A stretch of DNA of 64,000 bases from Aselliscus stoliczkanus (GCA_033961575.1 CM066733.1:142836421-142900420), one strand, 5' to 3'; counted from the first letter of the stretch, positions 1 through 12,561 are shown. Notes: generated from the sequence alone by a model not told the origin. Program-made: numbers and translations.

Positions 1-413
1 TTCTCTAAAACAAGCCTTTTTCTCCCAGTTTAACTGTTAAGTTCAAGAGTGCTCAGGGATCAAACAACGTTGACTCATTTAAACTTTGAAACCTTTGTTT
101 TGTGAGTTTGATAAGCACTTGATCAGGAGCCGTAGGCACCTCACAAAAGTCTGCCCCAGCAATTCCAGGCAGATTTAGTGCTCAGGGTTCCTGCAGCGGG
201 ATGCCCACTTCTCTGAAATAGCACTTCCTGCTTTGCATTACAACTTCAATGTGTACACACATCTCCAGCCCATCCTAGACCGTGAGCTCCATCGTGGCAG
301 ACCTAAGGCTCCTGTGTCAGTGCTTCCTCAGCATCAGGGCAGGTCCTGCTGCACAATGAGGACCTCAGGCTAGATGTGGAGCATCCCACACACAGCCTGC
401 TATCCAACTAGCC
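1..413. other. unassigned non-coding sequence
   Basis: I recognise no repeat, exon or RNA gene here. Bases 409-413 (tagcc) are the left target duplication of the solo LTR that follows. Confidence 0.5.
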
Positions 414-683
414 TGTTAGGGGTTGAATTGTGTTACCCCAAACTTCATGCAAAAGTCCTAACCCCCAGCACCTTGAAATCTCACCTTACTCGGAAATAGG
501 GTTGTTGCAGATGTAACTAGTCAAATCATACTGGGGTAGGGAATGGGCCCCTAATCCAAAATGATGGGTGTCCTCATCCAAAAGGAGAAATTTGGAAACA
601 CAGGCAGGGAGGATGCCATGTAAACAAAGGCAGAGATCAGAGTGATGTGTCTATAAGCCAAGAAGAGGGTAAAAGGGGTCAAA

Positions 684-827
684 TATATGGTGATGGAGAA
701 CTGACTCTGGGTGGTGAATACATAATGCAATACATAGATGATGTATTATAGAATCGTACACTTGAAATCTGTGTAGTTTTGTTAACCATTGTCACCCCAA
801 TATATTTTCCATTTAAAAAAGAAAAAA
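684..827 (+). mobile_element. L1 3' end fragment nested in the LTR
   Basis: The phrases 'gatgatgtattatagaat', 'gtacacttgaaatctgtg' and 'aaccattgtcaccccaat', followed by an A-rich run, are typical of the 3' untranslated end of laurasiatherian L1 elements. It interrupts the older LTR and carries no open reading frame. The left boundary is approximate. Confidence 0.55.
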
Positions 828-934
828 GGGCCAGCCGAGTGGTGCGGTGGTTGAGAGCTGGCTTGGGACACCGGCGGCCCCAGTTCGGATCCCACATATG
901 GGGGCCAGTGACACTGCCCTCAAAAAAAAAAAAA
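828..934 (+). mobile_element. short tRNA-derived SINE (head-only type)
   Basis: A head of about 94 bases starts gggccagccgag and contains a box A-like segment (gtggtgcggtgg) and a box B-like segment (gttcggatccc). It ends 'cactgccctc' followed by A13. It inserted in the A-rich tail of the L1 fragment. The same unit recurs eight more times in the window, with the A tail always beginning at the same point. Confidence 0.85.
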
Positions 935-1129
935 GAATATCAAAGCAATCTACCACAAGCTAGGAGAAAAGCATGGAATCGATTCTCCTTCACAGCCCTC
1001 AGAAGGAACTAGTCCTGCTAACTTTGATTTCAGACTTCCAGCCCCCAGGACTGTGAGACAATACATTTCTCTTATTTAAACCATCCAGTGTGTGGTACTT
1101 TGCCATAGCATCCCTAGCAAGTTAATACA

Positions 1130-1691
1130 TAGCCAATACCCTAGAAAAGAAGTCAGGGAATGACAAGGTTATTATTATCAGTTCCTAAGAGCAGAACTGA
1201 CAGCTTTCTAACAGAGCACAAATTAATCATTTTTAGATTATTCACTTTATAGCCTTCTGGTTCTTAAACTTATAATTGCCATATGTGGTAATAGAAAGTA
1301 GAGTGAGAAAAGGTCTGATGGAAATGTGTTCCTAAATGAGTGATGTATATTAATTATACTGATGGATGGTTGATGGATATATTTGAGAGCATGGGGCCCT
1401 TTCCTGGTAAAATAGGCTCAGAGCTATACATAATCTAAACATATTGGTACCAAGAGCCCAATATATAAAGCTTCAGCTTTGACATTAAGCTGATGCATGT
1501 GTTAAAAAGATACTAGAGACAAATGTGCACAAATAATCACAGAGCAGTTTTCTATTAATAAAGAGGAGACATATGAACTCACATTTTGCTCCTGTATAAC
1601 TAATCAGAATTGAATACGAAATATCAATAATACTGGAAGATAAGATGGACAATGAAGTACTCTATTCTCAAGGCTCGGAGGAGGGAATTAA
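1130..1691. other. unassigned AT-rich sequence
   Basis: Bases 1130-1134 are the right target duplication of the LTR. I see no repeat family, exon or RNA gene in the rest. Confidence 0.45.
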
Positions 1692-1905
1692 AAGAGCACT
1701 AGTTCTGGAGTCAGATAGAGCTGGGTCCTATTCCCAGGTCTACTCCCTCCTAGTTAGTTATATGACCTTCCGCAAATCATTCATTCCTCTTAGACTCTGT
1801 TTCATCACCTGGTAAATGGGGACAATAATACTTCTCTCAGAGAACTGGTCTGAGGATCAAGTGAGATAATACTGGTACAGTGACCAGCAAGATGCCTGGT
1901 TACCT
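1692..1905 (+). repeat. MIR
   Basis: In order, the sequence shows 'tctggagtcagatagagctg', 'tatgaccttccgcaaatcat', 'aaatggggacaataatactt' and 'aggatcaagtgagataat'. This is the characteristic MIR layout (tRNA-derived part, core, then the 3' L2-like end) with old-age divergence. Confidence 0.75.
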
Positions 1906-3217
1906 ACGCAATAATGACGTTCAGTAAACAGTACCTGCAAAGTGTGTATTTGTCCTCATTACTGCATGCAACAGTTCTGCAGTCAGGCACAAGTCATTTG
2001 GGCAATTCTGGACGAGGAGGTCCATGTATTGGAGTCTACATTGTAATGACCCTGCTAAGACCTAGGAGAATCACTGAATTTGCACCTAATATTTACCTTT
2101 TCTTCCCTTTTTCTTCTTAACCACAGATTGTACCTGGATTGTGAAACGCAGCCCCAGAGTCCACTAGTGTAGCATACGCCTGGGTTCCAAGGAGCCCTAA
2201 TTAGTGTTAATCCGGGTGAATCCTCAGTGAGAAAAAGTTCCTGTTCTGAAGGACAAACTAAAAATAAAATAGGCTCTGTGTTAAAGAAAAAGGGTGCTTA
2301 GGAGATAAAGTTTTAGGAAATTGAGACTGCACAGCAGGCTCTCCTTTGCTTCAAGGCAGGCTTTTTTTAACTCACTAGAATATAGGCCTTGCTTTTAAAT
2401 TTGATTCCAATCAGTGTGGCCTGTGTCTGTAGTCTCTGAAGGAGGCAGGCAGTGAGAAATGGAAATACAAAATAGGGAGAAGGCCTCCAGGAACAAAGAC
2501 TGTTTCCTGACCATTCCAATACATCCCTGGACCGCCTTTTTCTGCAAGAAAAATAATTATGCTCCATTTTGATTTCCAGTCAGCAGGCTGGAAATTATGC
2601 CAGGTAGTTTGGGGTTGAAAATAATGATTTTGTGGAGAAGGAACTAGCCAACCAATTCATTGGATGTCAAGGCATCGCTTACTGAAAGCCGTGCAGGGAA
2701 GCTTCTGTTACAAGTGTCCTCTTGTTATCACGAAGCTCCATTTTTTAGGCCCCTTGGTGTTTGAGTTCTGTAAGTTCAGCATCGTCATGTGTTTTCCTGA
2801 AAAGAGGTTAACATTTTCTGATTTGAAGTTAGTGAATTGCTCCAGATAATATTCTTCCATCCCCTTCTGCTAACCCTCTGGACTTCCTTGTTCCCATGTT
2901 GTAATTGACCATTAACCAGCCCTGAGCTTGCCAATCGGAAAACTCATCCACAGGGCTATGAGCTTGATGGTATTAGAACAAATTAGCCTGGTGACACGCA
3001 GTGACAGGCTCAGGTTGTGTGACAAGCTTGAATACACAATTTGGTGGGCGGAAGAATATCCTTTAGCAATAGGGCTACGGTGAAGCTGTTGGGGTAAAGT
3101 GTCCATTTGCTTTGAACCAGAGACAAAATGAAATCTGAGCAGCTTCTTAAACTAACAGATAAAACACAATTTGGAAAGCTTTTACATTTAGTGCTCCCAA
3201 TCCAGAGAAACTTAGAC
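1906..3217. other. unassigned non-coding sequence
   Basis: The longest open frames here are about 70 codons on either strand and match nothing known. I identify no repeat family. Confidence 0.4.
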
Positions 3218-3352
3218 AATTTAAGAGCTAAATGGGACCTTGAATATATCTAATCATCTCTCGTTTTATAGATAAGTAAACTGAAATCCACACTGGGAAA
3301 CTTACCATGTATACAAAGTCACACAGGACTAAAACCCAATTCCCCTACTTCC
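3218..3352 (-). repeat. MIR3-like fragment
   Basis: The stretch 'tctaatcatctc ... tttatagataagtaaactga ... cacacaggactaaaaccc' follows the common MIR/MIR3 pattern read on the minus strand. Edges are approximate. Confidence 0.5.
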
Positions 3353-3810
3353 TAACTTCTGAAAATGGTCCAGGTAATTGATGTAGGAAGTAGATCATCT
3401 GAAGCAAAGTGTGTCTGGATTCTAGTGTTGCCTTGCAAATAAGTTAGACATTTACTTGCCTAGTAGTATGGACTTCATGGAGCAAGTCAGGCTCTGCCTT
3501 CGTCTCTCCCTTCCTTCTCCTGGAACAGGGCACTTGCTCAGAACTGAAGAGGTTCAAAGTTCTTTCTTCCCCTCACCAGGAACTTCAGGCCCTATCTTCA
3601 CCTGCTGGAATTTGCTGGAATTTGAACTGCTGCTCATCCGAGTATCTAGCATACCTTGAAGAGGGATATTATAGACTCTTAGAAAACTGGGTGGTTGTTG
3701 TTTCTCTTATTTAATAACAAGTGGTAATTCAGTTGAAATGGGCAAGAGAAAGAAGATTCAAATGATGGTGATCTGAATAAGACAGAGGAAGTGCTCCTCT
3801 AATAAGCAAC
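3353..3810. other. unassigned non-coding sequence
   Basis: There is a small direct repeat 'gctggaatttgctggaattt' at about 3604-3623. I see nothing else. Confidence 0.4.
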
Positions 3811-4164
3811 TGTTTTAGCTCAGGCTGCCGTAGGAGAGCACCACAGAATAGGTGGCTTAAACAACAGACGTATTTCTCACAGTTCTGGAGGCTGGAAGTG
3901 TGAGATCAGGAGGCCAGCATGGTCAGGTCCTCTTCCTGGTCCAGAGATGGCCATTTTCTTGTATCCACATGTGATGGAGAGAAAAGTCATCTTTCTCCTG
4001 TCACTGCTTATAAGGACACTAATCCCATCATGAGAACTCCACCCTTATGAGCTTATCTAAACCTAATCATGTCCCAATGTCCCCATCTTTAAATACCATT
4101 CCATTGGGGGCTAGGATTTCAACATATGAATGAGGGGAGGTGACACAAACATGCAGTCCATACA
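3811..4164 (-). mobile_element. solo LTR, MaLR-like
   Basis: Read on the plus strand it runs from TGTTTTAGCTCAGGCTGCC to CCATACA, with 'ggtggcttaaacaacagacg' and 'cacagttctggaggctggaa' inside. This is the reverse orientation of the same broad family as the element at 414. The flanks gcaac (3806-3810) and gcagt (4165-4169) could be a decayed 5-base duplication. No internal retroviral genes are present. Confidence 0.65.
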
Positions 4165-5075
4165 GCAGTCTACAGACAGCACTCTGAAACCTTCCCTGGA
4201 GATCCTCAAAAATAGTATATTGCTAGTACTTATTTGTCTTGCTTATAAAAATAGAGTTCTACCTGGACTCAGAGATGGAACCTATGGTACCCTTGACTTC
4301 CTGTCAAACTTGAGATTGAATTTCTTTCATGTTAGAGAGTAGATTGTTGGGGGAGCAATGGCCTCTTAAGGCCACGAGCAGCTGCAGAGGAAGGCATGAG
4401 ATCAGGACCCTGGAGCTAGTGAACATCATTGCCAACTCTGGTCTCCCCCTAACATCCTTCTTTATCTGGAACTTCCAGCTGCCAATTTCAGATTTCTCAG
4501 AGGTGGAAGCAAACGTTCTTAAATAAATTGACTTGAAGCACAAGCTCAATAGTATGCATAATCATATATGTAATAATATATAACATACATAAGAATAACA
4601 ATAAACTTATGACCCTTCTGTCATCTGTATTCCCACAGCATTCAGTTGGTAGCCCAGTAACTGGACCTCTGCTCATTTCATTCTGTGATGTAGAATCACT
4701 TATTTATATGCTTGTCTCCTAGGAGACAGGAAAGCCTTTGAGGATAGAAATGATATGATAATAGTTCATGGATCGCAACCCTTACTTATTACAACCTGCT
4801 ATCCTTTGTGTGATTTCACTTCTTCTAAAAAAAGAAATTCAATTTTAATATTTTCAGGATTTCAATGGAACTTAAAAATCTCCTGTGCATTTCAATTTTT
4901 AATATTTCTTAGAATGCAATACTGCTACAACACTGCCCAAATTTTCACAGAATTTTTTGCAGTTGGGTTTGTGACATTTATTACTGAAAGAAGAGCCTTA
5001 TTCTGACCACTTAACTCTTTCATGCCAGTAGTCACTTGGATGGTAGAGGTATTAGGAACCTGTAAGGAATGTGTC
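4165..5075. other. unassigned AT-rich sequence with possible L2 remnant
   Basis: Bases 4690-4750 (ttatttatatgcttgtctcctaggagac and following) faintly resemble the L2 3' end on the plus strand. The stretch near 4540-4610 is very AT-rich. No exon is seen. Confidence 0.35.
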
Positions 5076-5178
5076 TGTTCAGACCTGCTGAATCAAAAAC
5101 TCTGGGGGTAGAGACCAGCCATCTCTGTTCCCCTCCAGGTGATTCAGATGTAAGCTTAAGTTCAAGAACCATTGGTCT
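5076..5178. repeat. MER5-like hAT remnant
   Basis: The phrases 'cagacctgctgaatcaaaaa', 'ccctccaggtgattcagatg' and 'ttcaagaaccattgg' match the pattern of the non-autonomous hAT elements MER5A/B. It is internally deleted and has no transposase. Confidence 0.6.
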
Positions 5179-7689
5179 GGAGATGGGACAGGGGGCATGG
5201 ATATTAATAGTTGGAATATTTTGCCCAGTTTTCTGAATATGAATGACCTGGAGTTGCTGTTTCCCACCCCCTCAAGTATTCCACAGACAGTAGCCCACAA
5301 ACATCTGGCGACCCACCTCCAGCCCTGCTTCAGATTTCTGGAATCTGGTAACCCCATCACCAGCACCAAAGCCCCAAGTTCCCAGCCTTTGTGAGGGAGG
5401 TCCAGATATATAAAGAATGATGAGAGAAAAATGAAGAAGTTTAGCTTAATAAAAAAGAAGATTAAGGATGGACATAATACATAACTTCAGATATGTTAGG
5501 GACCATGATGTAGAAGACTTAGAATTATTCTTCATTTATAGACCAATCAATCGAGTTTTCAAGGACCCGAATTTGTGCCAAATTATGAGGACCATCCTGA
5601 TAATCATGGGTTTACCCACAGAAAGGCCTGCCTTTAGGGGTAATGGATAGCTCATCACTGCTCATGTTCAGGCAGAGGCCGTAGGACTCTTGTCAGGGAA
5701 ATTATAAAGCAACTTCATGGTCAGGCAAGGGTTGCCCTAGATCAGTTACATTTTCTTCCGATGTTCTGTAACCTTAGTGCCTTACAAATAATAGATACCA
5801 GCACACATAGGAAGAAAGGAGAGAGGGAAGAAGGGGTAATGCAAATAATCCCAATATTATTTATATCATGATTATTATATTTGGTTTTCACTTGTATTGA
5901 CTATATAACATCCAGCTCACCTTCCTAATGTGGGTTGCATTGGTATGGTGTTAACTTTTTAGTTAATATGCATCTGTGAACACATGTAAACTAAGATTGG
6001 GAGAAGCAAAGGGCTGATTCATTGATATGTGAACATGTGCAAATGTGCTGCAGGGACCAGACACTGGCGAAGTAGGTGGCGGGGCTGTGGGAAGGCGCTA
6101 AGACATGGATTCGGCACTGAGGAGCTCAGGCTAGTTTGGGACATGGCCAAGTAGACAGAGCCCCAAAAGCGGAGGCCCCAAGTGGTTGAGAAGTAAAAGG
6201 AAGGCTGGGTTCAGAAAGGTATGATGGTTATTCCCAAGGCAGAAAAATGAAATTCTCTAATAAACTAAATTGCTAATTTCTATCACACTATAGAAAACAT
6301 TGCTTTTAACCATTGAATTCATGCTTTAAAAATAAGAAATGGTAGGTTTAAAAAGGAAGAGAAAGTTGTACAGTACCTTTTTTTTGTTGCTTTAAAGGAA
6401 TCATTAATATTTTTGTCATTAGCAAGTTAAGGAAGTTAGCTAGCGGTCTCCAAATGCTATAATTTGTCTTCAAGTTACCCACACCTACACCCCCACCCCA
6501 GATCCCTGATGTTGGAGCCACTCCAGACTCTCATGAGAGCATTTTAGATTTTTTGAAAGTTTGGAAACCAAATGCAGATTGATATGCAGTTCCAAATACA
6601 AGCACAGAGGTTATACTAGTCAGAGTGCTAGGAATAATTATTTTATTTGTAAAATCTACCCAGTTAGGAATCTTTAAGCTTCATTTTTTAAAGGGCATAA
6701 ATCCCTGTCGTAACAAATACATATATGTTTCATTATTTACCAAATGGCTGTTCATGCAGAAAGGTCAACAAAGTAATATGCTGATGAACTGAACATTCGG
6801 GAAATGAATTTACTACATTCAGTACACTAAATGAAAATGTCCATTTCCTATTCAACACACAACACTGAGCGGCATCAGGCAGATTTCAATCTCTGATGGT
6901 TGCCAGGCACATCCCAGGCCTTTCCTCCTGCCAATCCACCCTCTGGGCATCAGTTGTCACTGTACCATGTTGTGGTCCCAGAGATTAGCCTGAAACAGTC
7001 TGACTTCACTCTACGACAGCCCTGGAAATTGCGCTTTTTGAGTCACTCCCTGATAACTATTTGTTGACTTTACATTTGTCCTTTTCACACAAAAATCTAG
7101 TCAGAATTGAAGAACACCTCACCACTGGGTTGCTCCCGCTGCCCAGATAACATCGACCTGAGGACCAGATTTTCAGTGATGACTCAGCCTGAACATCCGC
7201 CATCCTTTCCTTCATGCACTTGTCACTCTGTGAGTGCACGCAGGTGGCTGCGCCCTCATACTGTACCACACTCCAAGCCCAGCTCCCACGAGGCACGTCC
7301 ATGGCTCCATCTTTGTATACAAAGAATAGCCGATTTTGCTTCTGTTCCAACATTACATTTAAAAGTCTTCTGCCATCTCTAACAATGTTATATGTACTGA
7401 ACTCTGTGTATATATTAACAGGGGAGGAATGAAAACATCCATGAGAGTCATTCTTGTATCTGTTCAGATGATTTACCCAAATACTCAATTTAAACAACCC
7501 TCTTGTCCATCTACAAATATTGCCAGTGTAGCAGTATGTCCAAAGCTGAAAATATATTCTTCACAAAGGTAGTTACATTGCCACTTTCTACTTACACCTC
7601 CATTGCCTTTTTAGGCCACCAGCTACCTGAAATGTTCTCCCTTCATCTCTCCCCGCAACGCTGTCAACATCCCATCCGTATGTCTGTCT
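5179..7689. other. unassigned non-coding sequence
   Basis: This is a long stretch without a repeat I can name. A minus-strand open frame of 146 codons lies at 7057-7497, but it resembles no known family and overlaps a plus-strand frame of 91 codons, so I treat it as chance. The AT-rich part near 6600-6860 has a texture that could be conserved non-coding DNA. Confidence 0.35.
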
Positions 7690-8500
7690 ATTCCCTTTGC
7701 ACTCAGAGGCCAGGTGCTGCTCTGCCTGCCCTGGTAATCTCTCTTATATTCAGTCCCCTGTCTCTACACCATTACTGTTGTCCTGGACCAGGTCCGTGGT
7801 TCAGGGAACTGAAAAGAACCACCTGGCCCAACCTTTTGCTTTTTATAGGAGGAAAATGACCTAAAGAAATGAAGTTAATGGTCCTGGCTTTAGGACAATA
7901 GCTTAGCTATGACCATACCACCACCTCCCTCCAGAACTGCACACCATTGCAGAGCCAGTCGCTCTCCATCGTTATGCTCATTGCTATGCTTCCTGTACAG
8001 ATTCCAGGCTGTTCTTTTTGAAGCACTGTTGCCAGGCTACTCCTCAGCTCAAAAACCTTCAGTGGTGCTCCCCTACCTCCAGAATAAAATCCAAACTTCT
8101 AAACCTTGCATTCAATAGCCAAGCTAACTCTCTTCACAGTCCAACTTTTATATATACCTTGCAACCAAGCAAACTGACCTGTCCATCCCCAGGTACTCCT
8201 TACCTGCCTTAGGTGTGCTTCTACTCCCATACCTATCTGCATATGGTTTGCAAATCTGGATCCCACCCATTCTTCAGGGCAAATATTGAATACTCCACTT
8301 TCCAAAAGGACTTTCCTGATTCCCTCCAGTTAGAAATAATCTCTCCTCCACAATAGGGGCATAGCTGTTCATCCATTAAGTCCTTTCTGTCACCCATTAT
8401 TTTGTATAACAATTGTGTGAATACACATTGCTGGTCTAAAGCTTCTTGAGAAGCCCGTCATGTACTTGACTTTGCATCAGCTAAAACTCTTGCACATGGC
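7690..8500 (+). repeat. L2 3' region
   Basis: The phrases 'tctctacaccattactgttg', 'tccaggctgttctttttgaa', 'aaaccttcagtggtgctccc', 'agaataaaatccaaacttct', 'ttcagggcaaatattgaata' and 'ttgtataacaattgtgtgaa' occur in the order expected for an L2 element. It is old, with indels, and has no usable reading frame. Confidence 0.65.
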
Positions 8501-10062
8501 ATTCATTCACTCACCTAGGATTCAGAAATAAACCAATTTGTTCATATATTTTCAAGTTATGAGCCAGTATACCTAGAACGTTATAATTTCTCCAAGCCAA
8601 ATGTTAATTTTCTGTTCATCTTTTTGTTAGATGTAGTTTGGGTGAAGACCAATTATGTTATTTTTGTTATGATACACAGCTTAACTGTTATGATAAAGAC
8701 TGTAGCTGTGGTCACCCCCTGGAAAGCATTTTAAATTAATTATATACTACTGTATTTATTTGACACAACACATAAAACATCAAATAGAAAAAAAATCTTC
8801 TTCTAGACCAAATTTCACTCACTGCCACCAAAGCCCCCACCCCCACCTCATCCACTACCTCCCGCCCCATTCACACACAAAGGACTAAGATTATCATTGA
8901 AACTCATCAAACATTTACTGCCATCTTGTGGACAGAGAGACATTTGCTGAACTCTTAAGTGGAATGACAAGATCGTTTGCTTTCCTATGCAGCCTCAGCT
9001 TAAATGTTGCATGATTAAATCAAAAGAAACAGCCTCTTCATTAATTAAACCATTTGCCCAGAAAAGTGGTTAGTCAAAGCCAGAGAAGCCTTTGTTAATT
9101 GTTCTATTACAGAACCCTAAAATGATTGTCAGAAATGTGCATACAAATTATCTTAATTTTCCCATTCCTGTTATTCAGGAAGGAGTAGGAGTGGGGAGCA
9201 AGGAGATGTTGGGCGAAGGTGACTGGGTGGTTGTTACAGGCTTTGCTCCTTGGAGCAAAAAAGCCCAAGTTGTTTTAATCAATGCATTCACAATTAGTAG
9301 TATGCACCTGAAAGCACACAAGGTGCTGTGGATCCAATAGTCACTTTGCTGAAAGGCTCCCAAACAAGTGGATGTGGGACCAGAAAAAATGCACATGTCT
9401 CCACATGACTGTAATATCAGTATTTCAAAAAGGGACAACCAGAAGCCCCATGGATGGCCACTCACCTATTGGAATGTAATCCAGAGGAAATAGGCATGAG
9501 ATAGGGAGAATGAAACAAAACATTCAACAAGAGTCATTTCATTTTCCATGGGAGAAAAGGGTCCCATCCCTACAAACCTTTCATTCCTTTGATTTTTTTA
9601 CTGGTAAATCAATGATGTATTTCAAATGGCACAGGTGCTTGGAGTATGTTCCTTCTGTATTCAATAGAGGCCTTATTCAAATACTGAGCCAGACAATATC
9701 ACAAATGTGTCCATGCTATTAGTATGTCTCCAGGGTGCTTTATTGCCTTCTATTTGGCCTTTAATGAAACATATGTGGCATTGAACTTGTCTTAAAGAAA
9801 TGATTTCTTATGTACATAAAATTAGACCTGAAAGAGAACCAGGACCCTTCAAGCAAATTCAGGCGGGTGGCGCTTGCCCACACGTGAACTACATCCCTCT
9901 TTTCCTTTCCTGCTCTGATTTTCTGAGGCCCCAGGATAGCTTGTGTTGTGCGTGTCTTTCTTTCCTTCTTGCCTGCCTTTGTTAATCACCCCCAGAAAAG
10001 TTGTTTGGAAATTAACTGTCAGATTAAGCCATGCCCAGCAGACAGAAGAGCATTGCACATTA
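8501..10062. other. unassigned sequence with a C-rich patch
   Basis: A C-rich patch lies at about 8827-8868, and a CTCF-like motif at 8918-8931 is listed separately. I recognise no repeat family or exon. Confidence 0.4.
8918..8931 (-). promoter_or_regulatory. CTCF-like motif
   Basis: The minus strand reads CCACAAGATGGCAG, one base away from the usual CTCF core pattern (CCASYAGRKGGCRS). The inner AAGATGGC also resembles a YY1 site. This is a motif match only. Confidence 0.35.
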
Positions 10063-10960
10063 ATTTATTTATTCACAGAACCACAATTTATTGGCTACTT
10101 ACTATGTACCAATTTCTCTGGTGGGCGTAGAGATATAAAGGTGCAAAATCACTCCCCTCCATCATCTCAGACTGAGAGGAGTAAAATAGTCAATTGTTAC
10201 AGGTATATGCCAGAGGTATATGTACGGGGTAACCAGGAGCTTGCAGTTGCTAGAAGTAAGATGCACCAAGAGCAAATAAGGGGTGATGGTGGTGGAAAAC
10301 CACAGGAAAACCATATGGTAGAGGAATTTGGTTCCACATTAGGGAGTAGTATTAAAGATTAATGTGGGGCCAGCCGAGTGGCGCGGTGGTTAAGTGCTGG
10401 CTTGGGAAGCCAGTGGCCCCGGTTCAGGTTCCACATATGAGGGCCAGTGACACTGCCCTCAAAAAAAAAAAATGAAAAAAAGATAAATGTGATGGGCTTA
10501 AGATTAGAATCAGACTAATTATGAAAGCCTTCCATTAATCTCAGCTATAGTGATCAAACCCTGAGCCAAGCAGTGGAAAGGGACAAGCAGGGCAGATACC
10601 CAGCTCCTAATCAGGGAAAAATAACAAGAATTGGTGACAGAAGATGGAACCTGAAGGCATGATGTTGACAGTGATGGCCTAGTTTACTGCTTGGGTGACT
10701 TGTGAAGTGTGGTGCCATTTTAATGAGCTGAGGAAATAGAATTTGTGAGGAACAGGTGTGGAGGATGGGGCAATGGGAATTAGGTGACCAGAAGCCAGTA
10801 GAAGGAAAGTTTCAAGAAGGAAACAGAAGTTACCAAAGAGGAGACCTGAAAAGTTTTCATGGAATTTTGTCATTAGACCATGGATTAATTTACCAAGAGA
10901 CAGCTTAGAGAAGTGATGATAAACCAGAAGAGAAAAGCATTTGAGGAATGAACAGAAACC
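10063..10960 (-). repeat. L2 3' region, interrupted by a SINE
   Basis: The plus strand begins 'atttatttattcacagaa ... ttggctacttactatgtacc', the reverse of the L2 3' end. The similarity seems to continue past the SINE at 10367-10472 with 'ttgggtgacttgtgaagtgt ... ggaggatggggcaatgggaa'. The right-hand part is less certain than the left. Confidence 0.5.
10367..10472 (+). mobile_element. short tRNA-derived SINE (head-only type)
   Basis: It has the same head as at 828, with box A-like gtggcgcggtgg, and A12 after 'gccctc'. The flanks agattaatgtg (10356-10366) and agataaatgtg (10481-10491) differ at one base and are the target-site duplication. It interrupts the L2 copy. Confidence 0.9.
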
Positions 10961-10969
10961 AGGGTAAAC

Positions 10970-11098
10970 CAGGAATTCTCTACTTTACTTGCATGTGAGA
11001 ATCACGTGGAATCCTTAAGAGCTAGCAATGGCCAGGCTACCTCCCAGACAAATTAAAGCTCTGGGTTATTCCAATGTGCAGCTAAGGTGAGACCACTG
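10970..11098. repeat. MER5A-like hAT element
   Basis: The ends form an imperfect inverted pair (caggaattctctactttact ... tgcagctaaggtgagaccactg), with 'gagaatcacgtgg' and 'ctctgggttattccaatgtg' inside. This is the standard layout of MER5A, a short non-autonomous hAT-Charlie element. Confidence 0.7.
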
Positions 11099-12548
11099 GT
11101 ACAGACTCATCTTTCTAGAAGCTACAATGGAAAATAAATGAGAGGGATTTCAAGAGTGCCATGGAAGTTAATTTCTAAGATGAGAATTATTTAGAATAAA
11201 CTAAAGGGGCAAATAGTAGTTGAGAGGGAGAAAAAGAAATAGGAAAGGGAATATTGGTGGTGAAAACTCTAAAAGGAAGTGAGAAGAACAGAAGGGTATT
11301 TAAGAATAGCTTTGCATGGAAGGAAAGATACCTGGAAGTGAGGTTAGTGAGAAAAGATGGGTGTACGTACAATTAAGTTTGTAGGTGGAAGAGTGAGAAG
11401 ACTCTTCATTACCAACATGACAGTAATTAAATGCATCCTCAAACAGATCAGTTTGAAATGTCTCCTGCTGTGAATAAACAAACTTGCTAAAGAAAACATT
11501 CAGGAGACTCATTGCAGAAAGGCTGAGTGGCAAGATAGATGTATAGATTCCTCCCCATGTTTGCTTTGTCTGTATTTCCCTAATTCTCACCCCACCCCCC
11601 AATACTAACCTAGTCTTAACTCAAAGTCCATCTTGCAAAGATAGGCAGTATTCTCTTTCCATATCCATGGCCATTTTGTCATCTTCATCACCTTCATCTA
11701 TACAAATTTTCATGAGCATGTTATCATAGTAGGTTTCAGGAGGAGTCATTCAGACCATACCCTGTGCTCTATACATTTGTGATCTGACAGAGAACAGTGA
11801 GAGAGAGAGAGAGAGAGAATGTGTACAGTATGTTTGAAGGCTCAGCACTGTATTTGTCTCTACCTGTTGCCCCATAACAGTTTTGCCCAGACAAACCAAC
11901 TGTGGCTTCATTTAAGGCATTAAATTCTGTTGTGGTGGCTGCCAATATTGCCTAGAAATCAGTAGCTCTGTTGCCTTTCTTCAGGCTGCCTCCACTTTGT
12001 TCTGGTAACGTCCTCTGCTGTGAAAATCTTTCTGCCACACTCACCCATAAAGGCAGTGGATTGGATGTGATGCTGTCCTCAGTGCCTTTCACCTTTCTGA
12101 CCAGTACAGCGAGGCTATGCAACACATGCCATGTGAGTTCAATAAGCGAGACTGGTCTAGGACCTTTGGATAAACGGCCAGCCTGGCTCCCCCATCAACT
12201 CTCTTATTGGCCAGACTTCCACACTCAGAACCATCCCCTGGCTGCTTCAGTTCTATTGCATCTGAGCTTGAGAGGTTCAAACAAAAGTAAAGTGGAGCCT
12301 TTGTGTTTGAGCGTGTTCAAACTTAAAACTCTTAATAAGGTGTACTTTAGGCTTTCATTGCATGAAATAAACATGATACCTGATAAACTTTTTTGATCCC
12401 TCACATGATCTGTTAACAAGATGATCATCTCTTTTCCTGATAGAATCATCACAAACAATCTAGGCCTTTGGGGACATGCTTTCAAGAAATATAACCCCAA
12501 TAGAAACTGCCTAGAGATATTTTCTTAGTTATTATTCAGCCCCTTTAA
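11099..12548. other. unassigned non-coding sequence
   Basis: A plus-strand frame of 141 codons at 11971-12396 overlaps minus-strand frames of 63 and 91 codons and matches nothing. The section 12280-12400 has a conserved-looking AT-rich texture. A (GA)n tract is listed separately. Confidence 0.35.
11799..11819. repeat. (GA)n microsatellite
   Basis: About ten uninterrupted GA units. Confidence 0.9.
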
Positions 12549-12561
12549 AAACTGTATATTG

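Larger units (their letters stand above)
414..1129 (+). mobile_element. solo LTR, MaLR-like, with two nested insertions
   Basis: The element begins TGTTAGGGG and ends TTAATACA, and is flanked by an exact 5-base duplication, tagcc at 409-413 and 1130-1134. This is the mark of retroviral-type integration followed by loss of the internal region. The body (phrases such as 'ggaaatagggttgttgcag' and 'actgtgagacaatac') resembles the old ERVL-MaLR LTRs of mammals; the exact subfamily is from memory. It is split near 670-935 by an L1 3' end and a SINE, after which the LTR resumes at 'aatatcaaag'. No gag, pol or env remains. Confidence 0.75.

Noticed and set aside
828..934. Possible functional tRNA gene
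   Set aside because: Box A- and box B-like segments are present, but the unit does not fold into a clear tRNA by eye, recurs many times and ends in an A tail. It is a SINE.
7057..7497. 146-codon minus-strand open frame
   Set aside because: No family match and no splice context, and it overlaps an open plus-strand frame.
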